Source: Eudorina sp. 2006-703-Eu-15 (taxonomy: Eukaryota; Chlorophyta; Chlorophyceae; Chlamydomonadales; Volvocaceae). From it: a stretch of DNA of 64,000 nucleotides. A program made the translations under genes and the position numbers. Below are positions 35,827 through 47,726 of this stretch, in pieces. The stretch covers positions 186,001 through 250,000 of the forward strand of contig BDSI01000001.1 in assembly GCA_003117195.1 (NCBI GenBank). Direction: 5' to 3'. Positions within the stretch are counted from its first letter, which is position 1. Each line of letters opens with the position of its first letter. The notes beneath the pieces were generated by a model. That model worked only from the letters and a program-made list of their open reading frames with translations, searched no databases and was not told the origin of the DNA.

Positions 35827-36506
35827 GACTGGTGTTGCTGCTGGCCAAGCTGTTGGTGGAAGAGCTTGCTGCCCGGGCAGTCGAACGAGTTGTGACTGAA
35901 CGCAGGGTGTTGTTGCTCGAGGCGCGGGCCGGTGATGTGCGACGGCGTGGAGGGCGGCAGCGGCGGCAGCGGCGGCAGCGGCAGCAGCGGTGGCAGCGGC
36001 GACAGCGGCGGCAGACCCGGGTTTGGCTGCCGCAGGTTCAGGCTGGGCGAGGGGGCGCGCGAAAAGGGCGCAGCCGCGGCGGCAGCCGCGGCGGCCCACG
36101 CCGGCGTGGGCGTGGGCGTGGGCGGCCGCGGGCGCTTTGGCGGCGGGTAGTAGCTGGGGGCTGCAGTCAGGGAGGGCGCCAGGCCGACTGCGCTCGCGGC
36201 GATGGCGGCCTGCTCCCCGGCGTGGGCATCAGCGACCGCGGCTTCCGCCAGGAAATGCAACGGCGACTCGGCACGGATCGTGGAGGCTTCGTGGAACGGG
36301 AAGCACACGTGGAAGGCCGCCAGGTGGTCTTGCTGCTGCTGCTGTTCTTGGAGCTGGAGCTGCGGCTGGGGAGGTGGGTCGGCGAGTGATTGGGAAAGGC
36401 GGTTGCCGTTGAGTTGGAGGTCGTGCTGCGGCTGCCATAGCCTGCTTGCGGCTGCCGCGGAGGGCAGCGGCGGTAATTTCGCGCCGGCCCTCGGACGTCG
36501 CTGCAT
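32000..36506 (-). CDS. putative transcription factor with two GATA-like zinc fingers
   Basis: Five exons (minus): 33475-36506, 33067-33328, 32753-32802, 32272-32299, 32000-32122, giving 1,164 residues with all phases matching. The 1,010-codon first exon starts MQRRPRAGAK and is low in complexity: Gln/His tracts, poly-Ala, poly-Gly, Pro-rich and acidic segments, typical of activation regions. Finger 1 spans the first junction: CYECGATTTKCW, then KERTCKACYK-R-FLRHN. Finger 2 is built from three exons: CYECGTTRTG + GNSWKRHKLIVGEITC + ACYKRFMYK. Both have the form C-x2-C-x(19 or 21)-C-x2-C with a Trp in the loop and end CxACYKRF, close to GATA fingers (C-x2-C-x17-20-C-x2-C). It is probably nuclear and DNA-binding; the target is unknown. 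A basic stretch (RTKRGRKLDRAQ) may be a nuclear signal. The last exon (SVGITTGTTTHR... to TAG at 32000) is less certain than the fingers. Confidence 0.78.
35771..35824 (-). repeat. CTG/GTG trinucleotide run coding Gln/His
   Basis: This nearly pure triplet run encodes a glutamine tract with interspersed histidines in the first exon of the zinc-finger gene. It is a likely site of length variation. Confidence 0.85.
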
Positions 36507-38362
36507 AATCGGTGCGGGTCGTGGAATTTCGCGCTCTACGCTGGATTGAATCGCGGCGGGATGATTTCACAGTTCGAGTTGTGGATCACGAAGGGAAAAA
36601 GGCCGGATGAGGACGAGAAACAGTGAGGTGGTAATTCTTGCTTTCGGGGTACTGTTCTTCGAACCGGGGAAAACAGAGCGCCACCAAACGACATAGGACG
36701 ACCCGCGGGACTAAAATCGTCACAAGAGCTTCACAGTTCCGTCGCAGGATGCATCCAGACCTCGGGGCAAAAAACTGCCAACGTATTCGAGCGCGAGGGC
36801 CGTCCAAAGTGTACGGCATAATCGAAGCGCGCGCGTAACTGCACAAACCCCGGTTCTGCAACATAATGCCAAAGCGACTCTGCCTACACCGGCTATAAAG
36901 CACTTAATAGCACTTGTTCGAGCACCTGTCGTCCTGTACACCAGCCCATGGGATACAGGTCAAACGGCCTTCAAAAATTCAAATGTTGCAAGATGCAAAA
37001 CAATCGCGGTAAGGTCCCTCCTGCTCGGTTCCAAATACTGCTGCAAGTCAAAACCCTTCAAACCGTATATGACGCAGAAGAACGGGTGCTCAAGCGCCCG
37101 CTCGGAAAGGAAAACGCCGAAACAGCTTCACGTGCAAGGTGCGCCCCACCTTAAAATGCGTATGCAGTTCCAGCGGCTGGCTGTTGAGTGCTGAAATCCA
37201 GTGCTAACCGCAGCTCGCGGACCCGGCCATGCAAACATCGCAACACGTCACAGCCTGCCATCCTCCCGGACCGCAAGCTCAGCTCCTTGACTGCGTTGAT
37301 CACGCTGTGAAGGTATGCGTGCAAAGGGCCCCGAACGTCGTGCTTTGTCGCGGTGAAAGAAGATTTACGCCCCAACAACGGAGCACCAAGACAACGGCCC
37401 ACTTGCAAGGGCTGTCCCTGCATCGCACAAGCGGCAACGCACCGCCAGCAGGTTGCGATCCGAGCGTCAAAAGAGACAGTGCGATGCTTTAGGCCCGCAA
37501 GGTCCACGACCCCAAAGGGTCGCGAATCAGCCGCGGGACCCAATTGATGTTACTGCCATCGCCAGTACCCGCCACCCAAGGACCAACCCTTCGCACCACC
37601 CCTCCCTACATCCGCAGCCTGCCAGCCGGTCCTGCCCGCCATCTCCCCTCGGTCCCGCAGTCAGCGCAACATGCTCCCACGCAACCCAAATCTTCTCAAG
37701 ACAGTCAGCAACACGTCAACGTTGAATGCTCGCATGCACACACGTGCACTCGCCCGGCCACTCCTGTCCGAAGACTCTTATCCACGCTTACACGTCGGCA
37801 CAAGTACGGCACTGCTCTACTGTCCCACTGCCACTCCTACCTCTATCCCCGCCGCGCCCCACGCGTCAGCCGCACCAACCGAAGTCATCTCACGCACGCA
37901 ACGACCTCCTCCCGCTGTATCCGGCACGGTGATGCACGTACCTACGTCCTCTCTGTCCTCTCCGTCCGCTCCGTCCTCATCTGTTCTTAATCGACCGTCT
38001 TCCTGCGCACTGCACCCTATGCGATGTACATATATACGCACACATATAACCATCAGCCCACAACAACGCAGCGGCAACGCACGGGCAGCCAACGCGGCGC
38101 CCCAAGCCGCGACCCAGATCGCAGCTCAACGCCCTCAACATAGGGACCACGTAACACCGCCCGCAATGATCCAGGCGGCAACATTACAATTTCATGCCAC
38201 CTGCCCACACTAACTACTCCCAGACCCCGGGGGCCACACGCCCCCCCTCAACCAGATAGCTAAGTTATATTCCCCTTGCAGCTATTTCCCCCCCACTCCT
38301 GCCCTTGCCTGCCAAGAAAGCACACACCAGGCGTCTAGCGGTGGCCCAGTCCAGCGGTGCCC
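36507..38362. other. intergenic region, no gene supported
   Basis: This is the upstream region of the zinc-finger gene (start 36506, minus) and the downstream region of the ankyrin-RING gene (stop 38363, minus). A 130-codon open frame at 37151-37543 (minus) shows no known motif or splice context. From 37540 to 38220 the plus strand is pyrimidine- and CA-rich. No RNA gene was seen. Confidence 0.45.
38184..38188 (-). terminator. candidate polyadenylation signal TGTAA
   Basis: TGTAA on the minus strand lies 175 nt after the stop codon of the ankyrin-RING gene. TGTAA is the common polyadenylation signal in volvocine algae. It is the only copy I noticed between the stop and this point. Confidence 0.35.
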
Positions 38363-41300
38363 TCAGCGCCGGATGGCCCCGGGCGTCGTGGCCGTGACGC
38401 GCGCCTTGAAGCTGGAGATGATGCCCCGGCAGTAGGGGCACAGCGCCGGGGTGAGGCCGTGCCGCTTGATCAGGTCCCGGGCGCAGTCCATGCAGATCTG
38501 GTGGCGGCACGCCTGGACCTGTACGGACATGTACGGATGGGTGCAGCGAATGGGCAGGGGCAGCGGCACGACGCGGGGCAGGACTTGTCCGTCGCCGGTC
38601 GACACCCAGGAAGAGGCTGCGGTCAGCGTCCCTGGGCGCTAAGCCCACATATAGCCCGCAAGCGGGAGAGCGACCACCAGGCGGGAGTACTCGAGTACTC
38701 ACCAGCAGATTGGGCGCCTCGTCCAGACACACGGGGCACACGTCCTCGTCATCGTCGCCGCCCGCCGCACCGCCAGCGGCTGCCCTCTCTTCCTCCCGGG
38801 AAGAGGAGGAGGAGCTGGACGAGGAGAAGGACACCGAGCACGTGTTGGTGTGGGCCGCCCGCGTCAGCGCCACAGCGGCCTCTGGCCCCGAGGGCGCGGC
38901 GGCCGCGTCGCCGAGGGCGGCAGTCCCGCCGTCCCCGCACCCTCGCGGCGACACCCCCGCCGCCGCCGCCACTGCTGCAGCAGCACCTGGCCCCGTCGTC
39001 CCGGCCGTTGTGGCCGCCACCGTGGCGTCCGCCGCTCCGCCCTCCGACCCAGACTCCGACGCTGCTGTACGGCCCCGGGACTGCGTCGCCGCCGCCGCCG
39101 TCGCCTGGCGCCGCCCCAGCTGACCCGGGCCAGCCCCGGTGGTCCCCTCGGCCGGGCCCGGGCTCACTCGGTTGAAGAGCGAGATGCGCGCATGGGGTCG
39201 GCCACTGGCGACGCGCACGCCCCGGCCGGCCGCCAGGTTGTGGTGGTGATGGGAGTGCGCGCTGCCGCGATGGTAAGACGCGTTGGGCGAGCGTGTCCCA
39301 TCCGGCCCTGGTGGCGGCGGCGCCGCCGCCGCAGGCGCAGGCGCGGCGGAGCCGCCGAGCGCTGCTGCCGCCGGCCGGCCGTTCCTGCGCGGCGAGTCCG
39401 GAGCGCGGGTGTGGCGGCGCCGGCGGCCACCGCGTACGGGGCTCGGGGAGCGGGACCTCCGCGTCACCGGGACTACCTGCCAGGATGGGAATCACGACGA
39501 CCCACGGGTCACATTGGTGAGTGTGGTGGTAAGTGCAAAAAGTGCAAGGATTGCAAGAGGTCACTGCCCTCCCCACAAGGACCCTGGAGCCGCCTGGGCA
39601 CCTCCACTTGCACCTCCTTATCTTTGCAGGAGCCGTCACCAGGTCGGCGACAAACGTATTTTCCATTGTTGGTTTGGTTCCTTACTGAAACTGCCTTCCT
39701 TCGCTCGTCCCTTTCTTCGCTCGTCCCTGTCCCTTCCGTCCAACCCAACGCAATCAAGCCGCACCTGCGCCTGGTGCTGCCCGCTGGCCCGCCGCAGCGT
39801 GTTCCGCAGGCTGTTCAAGAGTTGCAGGGCCCCGGCGGCCATGCCCCCCCTGCCGGCCGAGGGCCCCTCGCGGCCCGACTCCGCCGCTCCCGCATCCTCC
39901 TGTTGCATGGGGCGCCGGAATGTGTTTTTGGTTTTGCTTTCGGATCGGGCTAGGAGCGCAGGATAAAGAGGGGGTTGAGCGTGCATTGGGAGGGCTGCAC
40001 ATGCTTTTGTGCAGCGCCATGCACGTGCTTTTAGGCGTTTATGCGTGCCCCTGGGCAAACGGCTCGTCGGATGGGGGTTGGGGAGTGCGGGGCGACGACC
40101 GAGCCACCCGCAACCGAGCCATGACACCCCGAGACGGTTGCAGACGCGTGCACTCGCGGGAGTGCGTGTGAGCGCGCGTGCCAGGGGCAACAAGGGCCGA
40201 GACCAAGTGTCAACACCAAGGGCCGAGACCAAGTGTCAACACCAAGGGCCGAGACCTAGTGTCAACACCAAGGGCCGAGACCAAGTATCAACACCAAGGG
40301 CCGAGACCAAGTATCAACACCAAGGGCCGAGACCAAGTGTCAACACCAAGGGCCGAGACCAAGTGTCAACACCAAGGGCCGAGAACAAGTGTCAACACCA
40401 AGGGCCGAGACCAAGTGTCAACACCAAGGGCCGAGACCAAGTGTCAACACCAAGGGCCGAGACCAAGTGTCAACACCAAGGGCCGAGACCAAGTGTCAAC
40501 ACCAAGGGCCGAGACCAAGTGTCAACACCAAGGGCCGAGACCATGTGCCAGGCTCGCGTGCCAAGCTGCACCGCATCGTCATCATCCCGTCACCGACCAG
40601 ACACCCCAAGGGCCCAAGAGGGCCCCAAGGGCACAAGCCCCACCTCTGCTGCGCCGTCGTCGGAAGCCGCAGCTGCCGCTGCCGCTGCCCCAGCCGCGGC
40701 CGCGCCCGCCGCACCCGCCTCCGCGGCTGCTGCGTGGTCCTGGAGCTGCTGCAGCGACTCCAGCGCCTGTTCCATGCTCTGCCGCACCGCCGGTGGAGCG
40801 CGCAGCCCGTAGGGCGGTGGCGAGCCTGGCCAAGACTCAGGCGGCGAGACAGCTGCCCCGGGCAGCTGCAGCGATTGCCGCCGGGAGGGCACTTGTGAGC
40901 TGCCCACCGACCGCATCCCGGCCGATCCGGCGGCGTCGCCACGGCCCCCAGCCGCCGCGGAACCTGCACTGCCGCGGTCCTGGTCTGCGAGGGAATCCGG
41001 CGCCGCGGGCGTGGCCCCCCCCGCAGCTTCAGCATCGTCTGCAGGCAGCGAGGCCTCCTCCAGATCCAGGGACGGCGCCGTCAGGGGCGGCGGCCGCGGC
41101 CGCAGCGGCGCCGCAGCGGAGCCGGGGCGGAGACACGCTGCGGCGGGCGATGCTGCGGGTCTGGCGGCCGCGTTGTCCGCTGCTGCGGAGATATGCGAGG
41201 CGCCGCCGTCAACGCTCGCGACGTCCAGACTGCCGCGACAGCTGCTGGCGGCGGCTCCGCCGCCCCCCGCTGCGACGGCGGCACCGGCACCGGCACCGCC

Positions 41301-44300
41301 GCCGCCGCCGCCTCCGCTGGACCGGCGAAGCACCTCCGCCAGCATCGCGGATGTAGACTGCGACACTGTCCTGCTCGACTCCAGTCGCCACCACTCGCTG
41401 CCTGAAGTTCCCCCCGCCTGCACCACGCGCCCCACGTCCGCATCAGAGCCCCCAGGCCCCGCTGGCGCCTCCGCCGTCCCCTGCTTTTCGGACCCCCGGG
41501 CCTCACCGCCACCGCCTCCGCGGACGGCGATGTCGGTGGAGACGGAGGTGACGGCCGGAACAGATGCTGACGTGGCGCTGTCCTCGCACGTCTCATCCCC
41601 CTCTTCGACCCCTACCAGCTGATGCGGACTCACAGCACCGGATCTGACCGACGGCGGGGGTGCGACACCGCCGACGCCGGGTATCAGGGTATCGGAGCTT
41701 CGCCTGCCGGTTGAGAAGGCGCTGCCCGGGAGCAGGATCTGGGTCGGCATGTTGTAGCGCGGCTCCCGACCGGGGCTGCCGTATACGCACACGACCAGGG
41801 AGGGCGACACATCCGGAGGGCCGGGTTCAGCCAGGTCACAACATCCCGCCAGGGCGTGTGGAGGTCCGGGGTGGCGTTTGGTCCGGGGTCGAATCGTGCG
41901 GCGCTGCGGGGTGCCGGTGCGGGTGGGGAGCGACGCTGCGGACGGAGCCCGCGCGCCGCCGCAGTTTCGGGGCGCATGCCATGTTCATGTGCTGATGTGA
42001 TGGCATCGTACATGAACCTTGATCCACAGCTCGGCCTTCAACCCCCAATAACGGAACCCACAACAACATACGAACCCCCCTGTATGAAACCTGAACCCCC
42101 AGGCATACTCGCTCTAGCGACAGTCCCACACCCGGGCTTTCTTCCCGGGGAGGTAGGGGAGGCAAACTCCTCAAGAGACCCGCGGGTCGCTCCCACGGGT
42201 GGGCCGCGTACACGTACTCACGTGAAGTACGCCACCGCCTCGTCAGGCCCCTCCGGGATCGTGATGCCCGCCCTGTTGAGCCGCTCGTTCAGCTGCGCCT
42301 GAGACGGGTCCACGGAGGGGCCCCCGGTGCCGCTGCCGCTCCCCTGCCGCCGCAGCGACCCGCGGTACAGCCGCTGCAGCATCGTGCGCGTCAGGCTCGC
42401 CGCCAAGCTCCGCCCGGCGCCGCCGCCGGCTGTGCTGTTCAGCGCGCCCTCACCGCCGCCGCCGCTGGCTCCAGCCGCTGTGCTCGGGCCGGCGGGGCCC
42501 CCAGCGAGTGTGCCCTGCGGGGATATGGCCGGCTCCGGACCCTCGGGTTCCTCGGGAAGCGCGGGCCCCGCGTCGCGCCCCGCAGCGGAAACCCGCGGCT
42601 GAGGCGGCGTCCGCAGCGTCAACTGGCTGGAGCTGGTGCGGAAGATGCGCAGCCGCATGCTGGCATTGAATCCGCCGCCCTCGCCGGGCGGATTCCGTGG
42701 AGAGCCTGGCAGCGGTGGCTGTGACGTGGGCGATTGAGGCGCCGCTGCCGCAATGACCGCGGGTTGGTGGAGCCGACCACGCGCGTCATCCTGATTGCTG
42801 TCGTCGTCGTCGGCGGCGGCCTCAGGCGCCCGGCCGCCGCCGCCCTCGTCGCCGCCGCGACTCACAGCGGTCGGGTGGCCCTCGCCGTCTGCACCCGCAC
42901 CTGCCGCAGTGGCAGTCTCGTCCACATCTGGGGCGGGTCTCTGCGGCGTCGCGCCGGCCGCCGCCGCGGCTGCGCCGCCGCCGCCTCGAGGCGCTGCACC
43001 CAGCGCGCTCCGCCGCCGCCGCCGTCGCGGCGACCGCATCGCGCCGCCGTGCTGCTGCTGCCCCTGTCCCTTGCGTCCCGCCTCACCGTTCTCCGCGGCC
43101 GCGCCCTGCCCTGCTGAGTCCGCCGCGTCATCTACGCCCGACGCCGTCACCTTGCGGCGGCCGCGCCGTAGGGCACCCCTGCTGCGCCAAGGCCTCCAGC
43201 CGCTCGACACGGGTGCGGCTGCTCCTGCTGCTGTCGCACCGCCACCGCCGCCAGTGTCTGTCCCGCGGCCCGCGGCTGTTGTGACACTGACAGCGGTGAG
43301 AGAGCCCGTGCCGCCGCCGTCCCGCGACGCCCGCTCGATGAGGCGCCGTATCCGACCGCGTATCCCTTCCGGCGGCGGCTCCTGCGGCTCCTACGGGTCC
43401 GGGGGGTTTGCGCCCGATCAGTCGCCCAGTCAGGTCCGGGATTTCCGTCGTGAAATCCCCACTCTGTCCGACTGCACCCATGTCCTTCGCACGCTCGCAA
43501 CGCGCCCAATCGGCGTGACCACACCCGCGCCCTTGTCCTACCTTGCCCTGCTTGAGCTGCTGCGCTGCCACCTCCGCCTCCTTGGCCAGTCTCCGCGCCT
43601 CCCGCCGCTGCCTCCGCGCCTCCGCCGCCTCCTCGTACCTCCGGATATCCTCCGCCGCCACGTCCAGCGAGTCCAGGAGCGCCTGGTGGAGCGCCTTGGC
43701 CGCTATCACCGTCAGCCTGCACACCGTACGCCCGGGGACCGGGCCGCAAAGCAGGAGGTGAGGGGACCCACCGGGTATTTATTGCTTAGCCTCCGTCGCC
43801 CGCTAGGGCTAAATCCAGGTCCAAGCTCAAAGGCCAGGGCGCCAGGGCTACGGGGCGGCGCAGTTCTTCCCGTGAACAGACATGCCGGCGTGCATCCGTC
43901 GGACAGGCCAGCGTATCCCCCCCCACGGCCCCCCTCCCTGTAGCCCCAACGCGCCACCTGCCCACTACGTGCCGCCACGCGGCAGCAGCTTGCCGACACA
44001 CGCCGCCCCCTTCCCTTGCCCCCTCGCGCCCACACTCCCTCTCCACTCACAGCCCCACCCCTGCCCTCCCCTCCGCGCGCACATCCTCGGACGCACATCC
44101 GCGGACGCACCTGGACACCCCCACGAGCGCCACCATGCTGCCCCCGCCGCCCTCCCTGCCCTCCCCCGTCGTCTCCTCTTCCCCTCCGAACAGGAACATG
44201 AGGGGTATGGAGGGGTCCAGCCAGTCCAGGAGGTGCCTGTGGCCCGCCCTGCGCAGGGTGTTTGATGACAGGGACCGGTCGGAGCGAGGTCGCCGCGAGC

Positions 44301-47300
44301 TCAGCGTGAGAGTCAAGTAGTCAAGGGGCCAACAGGATGACGTCACGCCGTCGCGCGTCCCGTGCCAACCACGGGACTAACCTGACGCGGTCAACTCAGC
44401 GCCTGCGGCGTTATCGAGCATGGGCCTCAGGTGGCCCTGTCCCCCGGGGGATGCCTTTCCGACCCGGTGCGCGCCAAGCGAGTCCCAGGGCGGGTCCTAG
44501 GGCGGGTCACAGGGCGCTTCACTGTAGACTCGGCGCAGACGCACCTGGCAGCGATGTGGAAGGGCAGCCGCTGCGTGCGGGTGAGTATGAGGCGCGGGTC
44601 CGGGTGGCTGCGGGCCCGCCGGCGACGCTCCACGGTCCCCAGCAGAGCGGTGTGGCTGGGCAGCAGGTCGGCGGCCGTTTCATACTGCCAGGTCGGCATG
44701 TACGGTATGTACGGGATGCGTGGGAGGCGCGGGTGGAGGGCGGTCGCAGGTCAGGTCGAGGTTAACAGATGCCAAAGCCGGCGGCTAAGGTAACAGTCCA
44801 GGGAGCCCAGAGGGGAAACCAGCTAGCACCGCCCCCCACCAACTGGACAATCCACGGCCAACCCCACTTACGTATGCCCGCAGCAGCAGCTTCACCCGGT
44901 CGAGGTCCCCCAGAAGACAGGCGATGTGGAGCGGAGTGGAGCCCGCCGGCAGGTTGTAATAGTCGTTGTGCACCATCTGCGATTGCAGCGACAGGGTCGG
45001 AAGCAACCGACAGACCCGCCGCGAGGCAAACAGCTCAAACGGTACTCGCCGGCCGGTGCGCCCAGCAATCGGGACAGAAATAGGATGGGACAAGGGGAAG
45101 AACCACGGCCCGAAATAACGCCCCGGGGGGAGACGGGCTTCAAGCCGCCACCAGGGAGGAAACCCTCAACTCTAGAACCGATCGGGGCAGCACCCACAGC
45201 ACCCACAGCACCCACCACCACCATCAGGACCCGGACGAGGCGGACGCCCCTGCCCGCGCGGCCTGGTCCCGCCCCCAGTCCTCCCCATCCCATGGTCCCC
45301 TGCCGTACCACTGTTCGTACGATGATGTTGGCGTCAAAACCGACCAGCAGCATCATGGCCGGCCTGCAGTTCGCCCACGTGGCGTAGTGCAGCGGCGTGA
45401 AGCCGTACGAGTCCAGGGAGTCCACGTACCTGCGGCCGGCGCGGGGACGGGATGGGGTGGCCGTGGGTTAGCGAATTGTGGGGTACGGTAGACAACGGTT
45501 GGGAGGCTGTCTCACAGGGACAGCGGTCAGGTGAGGAGGCAGGTCGGGAGGGCCAACCCAACACCCCGTAATGGTCGAATGACTTTTGACTACCGTATCA
45601 TGGGCATTTCATCGGCAAAATGTCATCAAACAGGTAAACGATGTTGCGAGACTGGCAACGGCAGAGCAGCAGTGCAATGCACCAGGTCGGGACCCAGCCG
45701 GGTTAGCCTCGTCAGCCTCGGCCTCCTCCCGGGGTCCCGTTCCCCGACGGCGGGCTTACCGTGTGCCCGGGTTGTTGCGAGCTGACGCGCGCGCGCTGGG
45801 GGGGCTGTCCTGCTCCATCAGGACCTGCATGCGCGATGTGGGTCGGGCACACGGGGCGCCGGAGGGAGGCGGAGTTGGTGCTGGATGGCAGCCATAGAGG
45901 CGCAACGCGCGGGGCCCTCCGAAGGACTCGATTGCCTGACTCTGAGGCTGCTCTGGGTGTCTGTCGTCACCCTTTCAGACGACTGGCCTCAAGCGCCCGG
46001 AGGGCAGCACCGTGAAGCGTCTGTCACAGAGGCGTCCTTAGGCCAACCGTGCACTTCCCCGACCTTGACTCGTCCGCGCACCGGACAGCTACACGCGCAC
46101 ACACCTGCAGCGCATGGACCGCCCCCGCCTTCGCAGCGTGGTGGGCGGGGTTCCGGCCCTCCTGGTCGCCCTGCCAGGGGTCGGCGCCTGTTGGGGAGGT
46201 GGCCGCGAGAGGTTTACTAGGCCGTGAACGACGGGCGGTAGAAATATTACACAGAGCACGGAGCGCACAAGCATGCAAGCAGCGCCCATAAATTGAGATC
46301 TACGCACCCGGGCAAGTAGGCACCGCAGGCCGGGCGGCGGCTTGACAAGATAACCCGTACCTCTATCTAGGGCTACGAGTTTGTCAGAGGCCGCCACAGT
46401 GGTGAGGGGTGGCAGTGCGAGCGATAGGGCAGGTCCGGGTCCTGCGGGCCGCCACCCACGGAGGCAGTGAGGGCCCCCCCACTCAATCAACTCACCGACG
46501 GACAGCAGGTACCTAACCGCCGCCGCCTGGTCACGCTCCGCCGCCAGCATCAGCGGAGTCAGACCCCAGCTGGCCCGGCCGTTGACCATCTCAGCCACCC
46601 GCTGAGGCACCGACAACCGCCGTGAGGAGAACGGGAGGGCACGATTTGAGTGCGGTGCTTAGGTTTAGCACGCTGTCGAAGTCCCGTGCGCGGAAGGTCA
46701 CAGCTTGGGCGCGGCTGGCGCATCAGGCGCAAGTTCTGACACCTATTCGCGGAGAGGCGGTTGCCGGGGTACAGACGGTCGCGAAACAGTCCAGGGGTGT
46801 AAACCAAGCTGGACGGATTTCTGGGCTGACACCGCCTTGCCTCGACCCAATGCCAGGCAGAGGGACTCCGGAGACCTCTCCTGTGCCTACCGGCCTTAGA
46901 AGCGTCAGTCTCTACTGCTCCGCCTGTGGGTTCTCATCTTCTTTAAGTTAAACCGCCGTAATGGGAATGTGCGAGTAGATTTCCACGAATGCACAAGCAG
47001 TTCGCACGCTCACCTCGTCGGGTCCTCCTCCCTGATCCCGAGTCGCGATTGTCACCGCCCTAATCCGGGAAGAAAGCGTGGGCTGGCTGTTCCATACAGC
47101 AGCCGCGTCATCCTCGCGGGTGCGAGTGACGAGCGCTCGAAGGACCTGGGTCACAAGGCAGCGCCGTGTGGGGCGCGGCAGGGGTTAACGAAGCAGATCG
47201 CCCGGCCCACCAGCCAGCGCACGACTCCGCACCCAGTCCAACGCCAAGCATGGTGCTCGCTTATGTATGAACATCCTTCTCGCCTAGTCCGCGCTCACTC

Positions 47301-47726
47301 ATCCCGCCGCGGCAGTGTTCGTAAGGCTCTCGAAACTGCGCGACGCTGACTTCATAAAGCTAGGACGCTGTGTCCTTGAACAAGTGTAGCGGTCCTGGAA
47401 CAGCATCGGTAAGGGCACGCGCACCTCAACATGGCCGTGAGTAGCTGCTACGTGCCATGCTGTTCGCCTCTCCTTTTTATCAGTCTGTTTCAGCCATAAC
47501 GGATTTTCGAGTAGAAATTTTGTCACTTCTTCCACGTCGCCTGCGCCCAAAGGGTAAAGGCAGTTGACACCTGCCCTGCGACAAGAGAGCATACTGAACA
47601 TGCCAATATACCTTCTTCAACAGCAAGAAAAAACGGAGAACGCCAGTACATGCAACACCCCGGCAGACGCTTCCTTGCCGCTGCAGGCCCGAGCTGGACA
47701 ACACCTGTGTCAACATCAGCACTCAT
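38363..47726 (-). CDS. ankyrin-repeat RING E3 ubiquitin ligase, XBAT/XB3 type
   Basis: Sixteen exons (minus): 47612-47726, 47425-47540, 47014-47145, 46496-46601, 46105-46187, 45760-45824, 45309-45429, 44872-44976, 44545-44684, 44111-44248, 43542-43716, 42222-43390, 40598-41775, 39765-39949, 38703-39476, 38363-38518; 1,585 residues. The N-terminal half has ankyrin repeats (TAWHVAATHGHVEVLRALV, LTPLMLAAERDQAAAVRYLL, RNPAHHAAKAGAVHAL, FTPLHYATWANCRPAMMLL, STPLHIACLLGDLDRVKLLL). Next come a conserved DPRLIL/LDWLDPSIP linker and a coiled coil (AAEARRQRREARRLAKEAE). The C-terminus is a C3HC4 RING: CPVCLDEAPNLL + VQACRHQICMDC ... LCPYCRGII. Ankyrin-then-RING is the layout of plant XB3/XBAT ligases, which bind targets by the ankyrins and an E2 by the RING. 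Unusually, about 1,100 low-complexity residues separate the two parts. The exon 13 donor (GTCGGT) is uncertain. ATG at 47726 is used; ATG at about 47651 in the same frame is possible. Confidence 0.88.
40192..40546 (+). repeat. 26-bp minisatellite, about 13.7 copies
   Basis: The unit AAGGGCCGAGACCAAGTGTC plus AACACC repeats head to tail, with single-base variants (CCTAGT, AAGTATC, GAACAAG) in a few copies. It sits inside the intron between exons 13 and 14 of the ankyrin-RING gene, so it should not affect the protein. Confidence 0.95.

Noticed and set aside
37151..37543. 130-codon minus-strand open frame with a fairly natural composition
   Set aside because: No family was recognised and no adjoining exons. 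It could be a transposon remnant but I cannot support it.
38357..39175. 272-codon plus-strand open frame rich in Arg/Pro/Ser
   Set aside because: It is antisense to the RING exons, whose zinc ligands and splice sites are clear.
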